This document shows, piece after piece, positions 1-6,767 of a DNA stretch of 19,699 nucleotides. Below the pieces are notes generated by a model. That model was not told the origin of the DNA. It searched no databases and worked only from the letters and a program-made list of their open reading frames with translations. The position numbers and the translations under genes were made by a program. Position 1 is the stretch's first letter. Every line of letters begins with the position of its first letter. The stretch spans positions 57,676 through 77,374 of the forward strand of contig DEIK01000063.1 of assembly GCA_002352425.1 (NCBI GenBank), written 5' to 3'. This DNA is from Rhodobacteraceae bacterium UBA2776 (GTDB taxonomy: Bacteria > Pseudomonadota > Alphaproteobacteria > Rhodobacterales > Rhodobacteraceae).

Positions 1-399
1 GCCGAGGTGACATTCGCGATCACGCCTCACGTCGACAGTGACATATGCTTGGCGGTCGACAAGGTGCCTGATTTCTTCGATTTGATCGCCCCGCGCATTG
101 ACGCGCTAGACCCTGATGCGGGCAAGATGTACGTCGCGCACCTTGGCGATGGGAATATACATTTTACGGTTTACCCCACCCGCGATGACGTCGACCTGGC
201 GGGACAATTCATCGAAGAAATCGAAGGGGTTGTGAAATCATTGGGCGGTAGTTTTTCTGCTGAACACGGGGTTGGCCTGTCCAAGCGCCCCTCTATGGCG
301 CGGCGCAAAGACACGGTGGCATTGAACGCAATGCGTCAGATCAAAACGGCATTGGACCCGAACAACATCATGAACCCAGGCAAGGTTTTGCCTGATTAA
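1..399 (+). CDS. FAD-linked oxidase C-terminal region (GlcD / D-2-hydroxyacid dehydrogenase type), 5' end outside window
   Basis: Only the last 132 codons are present; the reading frame is open from base 1. The fragment shows the FAD-oxidase C-terminal (type 4) signatures: HLGDGNIHF, then GGSFSAEHGVG about 35 residues later, and the ending ALDPNNIMNPGKVLPD. The histidines of the first and second motifs are part of the substrate and metal site in this family. Members oxidise D-2-hydroxy acids such as glycolate, D-lactate or D-2-hydroxyglutarate and pass electrons to a quinone or to ETF. The missing N-terminal FAD-binding half prevents choosing the substrate. The gene ends 182 bp before the convergent hemC. 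The family assignment is strong, the specific substrate is unknown. Confidence 0.88.
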   Translation, partial: AEVTFAITPHVDSDICLAVDKVPDFFDLIAPRIDALDPDAGKMYVAHLGDGNIHFTVYPTRDDVDLAGQFIEEIEGVVKSLGGSFSAEHGVGLSKRPSMARRKDTVALNAMRQIKTALDPNNIMNPGKVLPD

Positions 400-485
400 G
401 GAGCAAGACGAGGCTTTTCGAGGCGGCCAAATCAACAAAAATCACCGTCAACACATTGATATTATCTATTAATAATACCTTCACG

Positions 486-517
486 ACATTTCCATTATTC
501 CGGAATAGTAGAAATGT
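486..517. repeat. 32-bp imperfect palindrome between convergent genes
   Basis: The outer arms are ACATTTC (486-492) and GAAATGT (511-517). The core is a perfect 12-bp palindrome, TATTCCGGAATA (496-507). Between them, CAT faces GTA, so 14 of 16 positions pair around centre 501.5. It lies in the AT-rich gap after the FAD-oxidase fragment and downstream of hemC. A hairpin would have a CCGG loop, but no T-tract follows on either strand, so it is not a standard intrinsic terminator. It could be a mRNA 3'-end hairpin for the two convergent genes or a dimer-protein binding site. The rest of the gap (400-581) holds only a weak AT hairpin at 460-477. Confidence 0.5.
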
Positions 518-581
518 TATCCGGCCAGGACTTCGAACTTTTTTCCTAGAAAATACCAAGCATTGCCAGCCTTGCGACGGC

Positions 582-1529
582 CTAGTTTACCCAGCTAAAA
601 AAATCGTCTGGGGCGCGATCACGCAGGCGGCCTGCCACGGCGCGCCCCAATTCGGCGGCATCCTCGATCGGGGCGCGACCTTCGTCGGTCAGACACTCAG
701 TTCCATCTGGGCGCAAGATCTCGCCACGCAGATAGATATTGCCGCCTTCCAGAACGGCCAAGCCGCCAATTGGCGTCTCGCAAGAGCCGTCTAAAGCCGC
801 CAAAAACGCACGCTCTGCGGCCAGCCGTTGCCCCGTTTGCACATCATGCAACGCGGCCAACATATCGGCCACGCGCGTATCGTCAATGCGCCGCTCAATG
901 CCGATGGCCCCTTGGGCCACGGCAGGCAACATCTCGTCAACTTCGACGGGGGATTGCACCACATCCATACGGTCCAACCGCACCAACCCCGCCATTGCCA
1001 AAAACGTGGCCTCGGCCACCCCATCGGCCAGTTTCTTCAACCGTGTTTGGACGTTGCCGCGAAACTCGACGACTTGCATATCCGGGCGAAAGTTCAGCAG
1101 TTGCGCGCGCCGGCGTAGGCTGGACGTGCCGACAACCGCGCCCTGTTTCAGGTCTGCCAATCGCTTGACGTTGGGCGACACAAAGGCATCGCGCACGTCT
1201 TCGCGCGGCAAGTAAGTGTCCAGCACCAAACCTTCGGGTTGTTCCACCGGCATGTCTTTCATCGAATGCACCGCGATGTCGATGGCGCCTGACAGCATGT
1301 CTTCTTCGATCTCTTTGGTGAACAACCCTTTGCCGCCAACTTCTTTCAGCGGGCGATCCTGAATGCGGTCACCGGATGTGGTGATCACCACCACCTCGAA
1401 CGCAGCCTCTGGCAGATCAAATGCGGCCATCAGGCGCGAACGTGTTTCGTAGGCTTGGGCCAGCGCCAAGGGCGAACCACGGGTACCAATTTTCAGGGGT
1501 GAAGCGGGGGTTGGTAATTTTTGCGTCAT
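582..1529 (-). CDS. hemC: Hydroxymethylbilane synthase (porphobilinogen deaminase)
   Basis: This cytosolic enzyme joins four porphobilinogen molecules into the linear tetrapyrrole hydroxymethylbilane, the step before uroporphyrinogen III. The 315-residue product matches the family length. Visible signatures are IGTRGSPLALAQA (14-26), HSMKDMP with the catalytic aspartate at D92, GTSSLRRRAQL (134-144), and GSCETPIGG, whose C250 carries the dipyrromethane cofactor. The ATG at 1529 follows an AGGGGG-like Shine-Dalgarno on the minus strand. The gene is divergent from hemE, the enzyme two steps later, across 115 bp. hemD, which lies between them in the pathway, is not in the window. The gene looks intact. 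Confidence 0.97.
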   Translation of the reverse strand: MTQKLPTPASPLKIGTRGSPLALAQAYETRSRLMAAFDLPEAAFEVVVITTSGDRIQDRPLKEVGGKGLFTKEIEEDMLSGAIDIAVHSMKDMPVEQPEGLVLDTYLPREDVRDAFVSPNVKRLADLKQGAVVGTSSLRRRAQLLNFRPDMQVVEFRGNVQTRLKKLADGVAEATFLAMAGLVRLDRMDVVQSPVEVDEMLPAVAQGAIGIERRIDDTRVADMLAALHDVQTGQRLAAERAFLAALDGSCETPIGGLAVLEGGNIYLRGEILRPDGTECLTDEGRAPIEDAAELGRAVAGRLRDRAPDDFFSWVN

Positions 1530-1586
1530 GCCCCCTGTTTAAGCGCGTCAAATGCGCCTGACAACGGCAATCATCACCCAGAATGC

Positions 1587-1599
1587 TTGACATCATGTC
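1587..1599 (+). promoter_or_regulatory. Possible hemE -35 element overlapping a small palindrome in the hemC-hemE divergent gap
   Basis: TTGACA at 1587-1592 equals the consensus -35 hexamer and lies upstream of hemE. It overlaps the 11-bp palindrome GACAT-C-ATGTC (1589-1599). No convincing -10 stands 16-18 bp further on, so the promoter call is weak. The palindrome could be an operator shared by both genes or chance. It does not match TTGAY-N4-RTCAA, so it is not an FNR box. Confidence 0.25.
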
Positions 1600-1644
1600 G
1601 CTGGCAAGGGAGTTGCTAGGAAAGCGAATGAAAAGGGGACCTAT

Positions 1645-2676
1645 ATGGCTGAACAAAAGAAACTGCTGCGTGCGTTGAATGGCGAAACACTGGATACCCC
1701 GCCGGTCTGGATGATGCGCCAAGCGGGTCGTTACCTGCCCGAATACCGTGCCACCCGCGCTGTGGCCGGTGACTTTCTGTCGCTTTGTTACAATTCCGAA
1801 CTGGCCGCCGAGGTCACTTTGCAGCCGATCCGTCGCTATGGATTTGACGCCGCGATCATGTTTGCCGACATCTTGTTGGTGCCACAGGCCTTGGGTGCGG
1901 ACGTTTGGTTCGTAACAGGCGAAGGTCCACGTCTTTCAACCATCACCACGCCGGATCAAGCAGCCGCGTTGAAACCCGCCGATGCGATCCACGACAAGTT
2001 GTCACCGATTTATGAAACCCTGCGAATCTTACGCCGCGAGTTGCCGTCCGAAACCACTTTGATTGGTTTCGCGGGCGCCCCCTGGACTGTTGCGACCTAC
2101 ATGATTGCTGGCCGAGGCACCCCCGACCAAGGGCCAGCGCACGCCCTTAAAGATAGCGACCGCGCCACATTCGAGGCCGTGTTGGACCGCATCACCGAGG
2201 CCACCATCGAATACCTGTTGATGCAGATCGAAGCCGGTGCCGAAGTGATCAAACTGTTTGACAGCTGGGCTGGCTCGCTAAAGGGCGATGATTTCGTCAA
2301 ATACTCGCTGGAACCTGCCCGCCGGATCATCTCGGCGCTCAAAGCCAAACACCCGACCATCCCCGTCATTGCGTTCCCTCGCGAAGCTGGCCCCGCCTAC
2401 GTCGGGTTCGCCAAAGCGGTTGGCGCTGATTGTCTGGCGCTGGACACTAAAGTCGATTTGAAATGGGCCGCTGAGGTTTTGCAAACCGATGGCTGTGTGC
2501 AGGGCAATTTGGACCCCAAACTGATGGTCGAGGGCGGGGATCGGTTGATCTCCGAAACCAAACGCATCGTTAAGGCGCTATCAGGTGGGCCGCACATCTT
2601 TAACCTGGGTCACGGCATCACGCCTGATGCCGACCCCGAGAACGTGCATGTGATGTTGGAAGCGATCCGAGGGTAG
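1645..2676 (+). CDS. hemE: Uroporphyrinogen decarboxylase
   Basis: It removes four carboxyl groups from uroporphyrinogen III to give coproporphyrinogen III, the substrate of HemF and HemN, both also in this window. The 343-residue length is typical. Signature 1, PVWMMRQAGRYLPEYR (20-35), includes R26. FADILLVPQALG holds the catalytic aspartate D75. Signature 2, GFAGAPWTVATYM, is at 141-153. NLGHGI near 320-325 holds the conserved active-site histidine H323. The ATG at 1645 has AGGGGA about 5 bases upstream. hemE is divergent from hemC, and its stop lies 2 bp from the stop of hemF on the other strand. Confidence 0.98.
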   Translation: MAEQKKLLRALNGETLDTPPVWMMRQAGRYLPEYRATRAVAGDFLSLCYNSELAAEVTLQPIRRYGFDAAIMFADILLVPQALGADVWFVTGEGPRLSTITTPDQAAALKPADAIHDKLSPIYETLRILRRELPSETTLIGFAGAPWTVATYMIAGRGTPDQGPAHALKDSDRATFEAVLDRITEATIEYLLMQIEAGAEVIKLFDSWAGSLKGDDFVKYSLEPARRIISALKAKHPTIPVIAFPREAGPAYVGFAKAVGADCLALDTKVDLKWAAEVLQTDGCVQGNLDPKLMVEGGDRLISETKRIVKALSGGPHIFNLGHGITPDADPENVHVMLEAIRG

Positions 2677-2678
2677 CC

Positions 2679-3572
2679 TCAAACCCATTTCGCCATTGGC
2701 GGCAGGCTCATCAACACGGCATCCGGATTGTGGCCTGTTTCCAACCCGAATTTGGTACCGCGATCGTAGACCAGATTGTATTCGGCATATAATCCGCGGT
2801 GCACCAGTTGGGCATCTTTGTCGGCCTCGGTCCAAGGTGTGTTGCGACGTTTTTCGGTGACGGGTAAATACGCCATTAAAAACGCCCGCCCCACGTCCTG
2901 AATGAACGCGAAATCCGCGTCCCAGTCGCCGGTATTGTGATCATCCAAGAAGATACCGCCCACGCCACGGGCGCGTTTGCGGTGTGGCACGTAGAAATAC
3001 TCGTCCGCCCAGTCCTTGAACTTGGGATAATAAGCCAGATCATGCAGGTCACACTGCTGCTTTTGCACCGCATGGAAATCCGCTGTGTCTTGCGCATATT
3101 CAATACAGGGGTTCAGATCAGAGCCGCCGCCAAACCACCAGCCATGCGGTGTCCAAAACATCCGCGTGTTCATATGAACCGCAGGGGCGTGCGGGTTTTG
3201 CATATGTGCGACCAAGGAAATGCCCGAGGCCCAAAACCGCGGATCATCCTTCATGCCAGCCAGACCCTTGCGGGACGCCATCGCATCAACCGCGCGTTCC
3301 CCAAGGGTGCCGAATACCGTTGAAATATTGACCCCGACCTTTTCAAACACGCGGCCACCGCGCATCACCGACATCAATCCACCGCCCGCATCCGTCCCAT
3401 CATCGCTGTCGCGCGTGGTCTCTGATACGTCAAAGCGGCCCGCAGCATGATCGGCAAACGGGCCTTCGGTTTGGCTGTCTTCCAAGGCTTCAAAGGCGGT
3501 GACAATCTGGTCGCGCAATTGACGGAACCAGTCCGAGGCTTGGGCCTTTTGGGGGCTGAAATCATCCGTCAT
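2679..3572 (-). CDS. hemF: Oxygen-dependent (aerobic) coproporphyrinogen III oxidase
   Basis: HemF oxidatively decarboxylates two propionates of coproporphyrinogen III to protoporphyrinogen IX using O2. The 297-residue product has the family blocks in order: GVNISTVFG (80-88), AVHMNTRMFW (131-140), WWFGGGSDLNP (145-155), RGVGGIFLDD (202-211) and YNLVYDRGTKFGLETG (265-280). The start ATG at 3572 has AGGAG with good spacing. It is the last gene of a minus-strand group and lies 18 bp after the short-chain dehydrogenase. The O2-independent counterpart hemN lies at the right edge of the window, so the organism can make heme with or without O2. Nothing in the sequence looks broken. Confidence 0.97.
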   Translation of the reverse strand: MTDDFSPQKAQASDWFRQLRDQIVTAFEALEDSQTEGPFADHAAGRFDVSETTRDSDDGTDAGGGLMSVMRGGRVFEKVGVNISTVFGTLGERAVDAMASRKGLAGMKDDPRFWASGISLVAHMQNPHAPAVHMNTRMFWTPHGWWFGGGSDLNPCIEYAQDTADFHAVQKQQCDLHDLAYYPKFKDWADEYFYVPHRKRARGVGGIFLDDHNTGDWDADFAFIQDVGRAFLMAYLPVTEKRRNTPWTEADKDAQLVHRGLYAEYNLVYDRGTKFGLETGHNPDAVLMSLPPMAKWV

Positions 3573-3590
3573 GGTAGTCTCCTGAATGTC

Positions 3591-4400
3591 TTAATGTGCA
3601 GGGGCGGCGACGGGGTCGAGCAGACTGCGCCCACCGTCCACTGTCATGATCTGACCTGTTATAAATCCAGCGCTGTCCGAGGCCAAAAACTGCGCCACTT
3701 CTGCCACCTCATTGGCGCTGGCGATCCGGCCCAAGGGCGTGTGCGCTACCACATCTGCGCGGCATTCCTCGTTGCCTTTTAGCATGTCTTTTAGACTGGC
3801 GCTCATCACCGAACCAAAGGCAACCGCGTTCACCCGAATGCGTTCCGGTGCCAAGGCCACGGCCAGGGAGCGTGTCATCTGGTTCAACGCGGCGGTCGAC
3901 ACCGAATAAGCCATCAATTTAGGGTGAGCGCGTTCAGCCGCAATAGAAGATAGGTTGATGATCGAGCCAACCGGACCTTCCAGGTTTTCGTCGCGCGCGG
4001 CTTGGGCTATCATCCGCTTGGCCACGGCTTGGCTCAGGCGCAGACTGGTCATCAGGTTTTGTTCAAGCAAACAATCCATACCATCGTCTTTGGGGTTCAG
4101 CGGGTCCGACACCATGATCTGGCGCGACGCATTGACCAAAATATCGACTCGATCAAAGGCATCAATGGTGGCCGACAACAGGTTGGCGATGGTCAGTTTT
4201 TTACGCAAATCTCCTGCAAAGAAACGCGCTTTTTCCTCTTTGGAGGCCTCTTCACCCAGCTCGGCCTCCAGCCGCTCTTCGTCCATGTCTGCGAACATAA
4301 CATTTGCGCCCGCTTCAACAAACTGACGTCCAATGGCCAAGCCGATACCATTGGCGGCCCCTGTGACAATCACTGTTTTTCCTGCAATCGAAAAAGACAT
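3591..4400 (-). CDS. Short-chain dehydrogenase/reductase-family protein with a non-canonical active site
   Basis: The 269-residue product has a Rossmann-fold SDR layout. GAANGIG (14-20) is the dinucleotide-binding loop, and D38 after the second strand favours NAD(H). N115 in helix 4, S151/S152 in INLSS and Y165 are present. The C-terminal GFITGQIMTVDGG (245-257) is typical of FabG-like SDRs. The catalytic YxxxK is YSVST (165-169), with threonine instead of lysine. The usual NNAG is NASR (90-93), and the PG after the sixth strand is FG (195-196). The DNA reads this plainly, with no sign of a frameshift. The start ATG at 4400 has AGGAG 6 bases upstream. The gene lies between an RsmC-like methyltransferase and hemF. 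The fold is certain, the substrate is unknown, and catalysis may be altered or lost. Confidence 0.9.
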   Translation of the reverse strand: MSFSIAGKTVIVTGAANGIGLAIGRQFVEAGANVMFADMDEERLEAELGEEASKEEKARFFAGDLRKKLTIANLLSATIDAFDRVDILVNASRQIMVSDPLNPKDDGMDCLLEQNLMTSLRLSQAVAKRMIAQAARDENLEGPVGSIINLSSIAAERAHPKLMAYSVSTAALNQMTRSLAVALAPERIRVNAVAFGSVMSASLKDMLKGNEECRADVVAHTPLGRIASANEVAEVAQFLASDSAGFITGQIMTVDGGRSLLDPVAAPAH

Positions 4401-4435
4401 CTCAATGCTCCTGATTCATGGCTCGGGTTATATGG

Positions 4436-5437
4436 CTATCGTTGCGGGCGCGCGCCGCGCAGCGGTTTGGTGGCCCGAAGGATTTTGAAGGAATTGTCAC
4501 CCGCGATTTCTTCGACGAAACGGAACGTCTCGGCCAAGGTGCGCTCGTATGGCAAGTGGCGGTTGGCGACCAGCCACAACTGGCCCGAAGGCGTCAACAT
4601 GCCCGCAGCAGCCGAAATAAAGGCACGCCCAATGTCGGGGTCGGCCTTGCGGGTAGTGTGAAACGGCGGGTTGGTGATGATGCCGTCGAAAGGTTGGGGT
4701 GGGGTCAATCGAGTGGCGTCGGCCCAATGAAAATGGGCGCGCGGGTCGGTGACGTTTTTACGGGCACATTCAAGGGCGTTATAATCCGCCTCGATGATAT
4801 GCAGCTCGCGGATTTTTTCGCGGGTTAGGATGTGGCGGGACAAGAATCCCCAACCAGCCCCAAGATCCGCCAACCGCTTGGGCAATTTTTCTGGCAAAGC
4901 CGCAATCAGCGCCTGTGATCCACGGTCGAATTTTTCCGCCGAGAACACACCCGCGACGGTTTGAAACCCGTCGCCCAACTGGATTGGTCCCGTATCCGCC
5001 CAATCGTCGAATGCAGGTTCAGCGGTGAACCAAAACAGCTTGCCATGCGCTTTGGAAAACGCTTCGGACACGGTCAACCGTTTACGGCATTCCTTATAAA
5101 GCCCATCCGCCCCGTCGGTTTTCAACCCGTCGACAATGATCAACCCGTTCGGTGTTCTCGCCACAGCTTCGGCGATCATCATGCGTGTTTTCGCTTTGGA
5201 GCGATCCAGCATCACAATCGCGGCCGCATAGGGGCCACTGGCTGCCACGACCACGTTAAAGCCGCGTGCTTCAAGCGCGTCGAAATCGGGTTTGAAGCCT
5301 TGAATGATCTCAAGACGCTCTTTGGGCAAGGCGCGCAGATCATCATCAGCGCATGCGCCATAGATCGCGATCAGGCCGGTCTCGGGCAAGGTCAATGCGC
5401 CGTTCTCTAGTATCAGGGATATGCGGGATGCTTTCAT
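4436..5437 (-). CDS. Class I SAM-dependent methyltransferase, RsmC/RlmG-like (rRNA guanine-N2 methyltransferase family)
   Basis: The 333-residue protein has the two-half design of the RsmC/RlmG family. The N-terminal half (1 to about 160) resembles a degenerate methyltransferase domain. The C-terminal half is catalytic, with the SAM-binding motif I DLGAGWG (191-197), an acidic residue after the second strand (E216), and the guanine/adenine methylase motif NPPF (256-259) followed by H260. The end, from LWLVANRHLPY onward, matches the RsmC pattern. RsmC methylates 16S rRNA G1207 (E. coli numbering) in the small subunit. Whether this homologue has the same target cannot be told. The start ATG at 5437 has no good Shine-Dalgarno and follows the clpS stop by 22 bp, so translation may be coupled to clpS. 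The SDR gene follows after 35 bp. Confidence 0.85.
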   Translation of the reverse strand: MKASRISLILENGALTLPETGLIAIYGACADDDLRALPKERLEIIQGFKPDFDALEARGFNVVVAASGPYAAAIVMLDRSKAKTRMMIAEAVARTPNGLIIVDGLKTDGADGLYKECRKRLTVSEAFSKAHGKLFWFTAEPAFDDWADTGPIQLGDGFQTVAGVFSAEKFDRGSQALIAALPEKLPKRLADLGAGWGFLSRHILTREKIRELHIIEADYNALECARKNVTDPRAHFHWADATRLTPPQPFDGIITNPPFHTTRKADPDIGRAFISAAAGMLTPSGQLWLVANRHLPYERTLAETFRFVEEIAGDNSFKILRATKPLRGARPQR

Positions 5438-5446
5438 CGGACGTGC

Positions 5447-5461
5447 AGGGCCAACGGCCCT
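5447..5461 (-). other. Small hairpin overlapping the clpS stop codon
   Basis: AGGGCC (5447-5452) and GGCCCT (5456-5461) form a 6-bp GC-rich stem with a 3-base loop. It lies just before the methyltransferase ATG and overlaps the last bases of clpS. No U-run follows on the minus strand, so it is not a terminator. It might tune translation of the methyltransferase, which lacks a clear ribosome binding site. Confidence 0.35.
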
Positions 5462-5783
5462 ATTCCTTTTCCATCGTGCATTGCAGCGGATGTTGATTGC
5501 GCAGCGCCAAATCCATCACTTGGGCCACTTTGGTTTCCGCCACCTCATGCGAGAAAACGCCGACAACCGCCAGCCCCTTTTTATGCACCGTCAGCATAAT
5601 TTCGACTGACTGGGTCTCGGTCAGGCCAAAAATGCGCTCCAGAACATGGGTGACAAACTCCATCGGGGTGTAGTCGTCATTCAACAGCAACACCTTATAC
5701 AACGGTGGCCGTTCGGTTTTGGGGCGGGTTTTAAGCGCAAGTTCGGTGTCATTGTCGTCATGACCATCCTTGCCGGACATCAT
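5460..5783 (-). CDS. clpS: ATP-dependent Clp protease adaptor ClpS
   Basis: ClpS binds N-end-rule substrates and delivers them to ClpA/ClpP in the cytosol. With the ATG at 5783 the product is 107 residues, close to the usual size (106 in E. coli). A short acidic N-terminal tail is followed by the folded domain PLYKVLLLNDDYTPMEFV, whose NDD and neighbouring residues form the substrate pocket, and by the conserved histidines of TVHKKG and FSHEVAE. ATG codons at 5783 and 5780 are adjacent. A TTG at 5813 is also in frame but has no better ribosome binding site and would add an atypical extension. It is the first gene of the clpS-methyltransferase-SDR-hemF group. The gap to the divergent HAD gene (5784-5888) holds TATATA-type sequence on the minus strand that may serve as a -10. 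Confidence 0.95.
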   Translation of the reverse strand: MMSGKDGHDDNDTELALKTRPKTERPPLYKVLLLNDDYTPMEFVTHVLERIFGLTETQSVEIMLTVHKKGLAVVGVFSHEVAETKVAQVMDLALRNQHPLQCTMEKE

Positions 5784-5888
5784 CTGCAACGGGTATATCT
5801 GTTTCAAGATCAAGGGGCGTATCCATTACCGGTTCAAGACGTCATATATAGGCGCATCGTGAGGCGGGATAAAGGGGCAGGTTTACAG

Positions 5889-6587
5889 ATGGCGCGAAAA
5901 CCAGACACAATTGCATTCGATGCCGATGATACCCTGTGGCAAAATGAACAGTTCTTTCGCCTGACCCAAGACCGGTTTGGCGACCTGTTGGCGGATTACG
6001 TCGAAAAAGACAAGCTGCACACGCGCCTGCTGGAGGCCGAGCAGCGCAATCTGGGGCATTACGGGTTTGGCGTGAAGGGCTTTGTTTTGTCGATGATCGA
6101 AACCGCCATTGATGTTAGCGACGGACGTGTGCATGCCAAGGTGATCCAAGAATTGATCGACGCGGGGCAAGATATGCTGCACCACCCGATCCAACTGATG
6201 CCCCATGCACAGGAAACGATTGCAGCATTATCTGGTGATTTTCAGCTGTTATTGATCACCAAAGGCGATCTGCTGGACCAAGAACGTAAATTGGCGCAAT
6301 CGGGTTTGGGGGGCTATTTCGACGGGGTCGAGATTGTTTCCAACAAAACACCTGCCATTTACGCTGACATCTTTACACGACACAGCGGCGGTCCAGACCG
6401 TGCCATGATGGTTGGAAACTCGATGCGCTCGGACGTTCTTCCGGCGATAGAGGCGGGCAGCTGGGGCGTCTTTGTACCCCATGAATTGACCTGGGATTTG
6501 GAGCGCGCAAAAGCCCCCACAGGACAGACAAAATTCCACGAATTACCGCATTTGGGTGATTTGCAAAATTTGCTGAATACCTTGTAG
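5889..6587 (+). CDS. HAD-superfamily (HAD-IA type) hydrolase
   Basis: The 232-residue protein carries all four HAD motifs: DADDT (11-15, nucleophile D11 and acid/base D13), T124 in LITKGD, K153 in SNKTP, and GNSMRSD (176-182). A helical cap insert of about 100 residues between motifs I and II fits subfamily IA, with phosphoglycolate phosphatase and YjjG-like nucleotidases as relatives. The ATG at 5889 is preceded by an AAAGGGGCAGG ribosome binding site. The frame is open further upstream, but that part would overlap clpS and has no family homology that I can see. The gene is monocistronic. The family is clear, and the phosphorylated substrate is unknown. Confidence 0.92.
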   Translation: MARKPDTIAFDADDTLWQNEQFFRLTQDRFGDLLADYVEKDKLHTRLLEAEQRNLGHYGFGVKGFVLSMIETAIDVSDGRVHAKVIQELIDAGQDMLHHPIQLMPHAQETIAALSGDFQLLLITKGDLLDQERKLAQSGLGGYFDGVEIVSNKTPAIYADIFTRHSGGPDRAMMVGNSMRSDVLPAIEAGSWGVFVPHELTWDLERAKAPTGQTKFHELPHLGDLQNLLNTL

Positions 6588-6726
6588 CCCGCATATTTGT
6601 CCAAATTGCCCATTCTAACATCTAGCGTTGATTTGAGGCGATCCCACAATATCTGCCATTTCCCCCTAAAGAATGCCCGCAAACTTATTGAAATTAGGGT
6701 ATTTTCTACGAATCACCCTTATGTTA

Positions 6727-6763
6727 TGGTTAACCAACAATAAGAAACTGACCGAAAAATCGG
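6727..6763 (+). promoter_or_regulatory. Palindrome and start-proximal hairpin upstream of the carboxypeptidase gene
   Basis: TGGTTAACCA (6727-6736) is a perfect 10-bp palindrome. Its TTAACCA resembles a CtrA half-site, but the second TTAA of the full TTAA-N7-TTAA motif is missing. CCGA (6752-6755) and TCGG (6760-6763) form a 4-bp stem with an AAAA loop, 4 bases before the first possible ATG. A weaker repeat, TTAGGGT/ACCCTTA (6694-6700, 6715-6721), lies upstream. The remainder of the 180-bp gap (6588-6767) shows nothing else I can name. Confidence 0.25.
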
Positions 6764-6767
6764 CAGC

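Noticed and set aside
460..477. AT-only hairpin TATTAT/ATAATA
   Set aside because: Six weak pairs in an AT-rich spacer are expected by chance, and no T-tract or gene end is adjacent.
456..794. Plus-strand open frame across the hemC 3' end
   Set aside because: It is mostly antisense to hemC, with no recognisable domain, and its composition follows the hemC codon pattern.
1628..1678. Possible 16-codon leader peptide starting at ATG 1628 and overlapping the hemE start in another frame
   Set aside because: It has no ribosome binding site of its own, and the same stretch supplies the hemE Shine-Dalgarno.
4002..4661. Long plus-strand open frame of 219 codons opposite the SDR and methyltransferase genes
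   Set aside because: It is a shadow of two well-supported genes on the minus strand and has no motifs.
5646..5888. Upstream extension of the HAD hydrolase frame
   Set aside because: It overlaps clpS on the other strand and precedes a clear ATG with ribosome binding site; the HAD fold starts at 5889.
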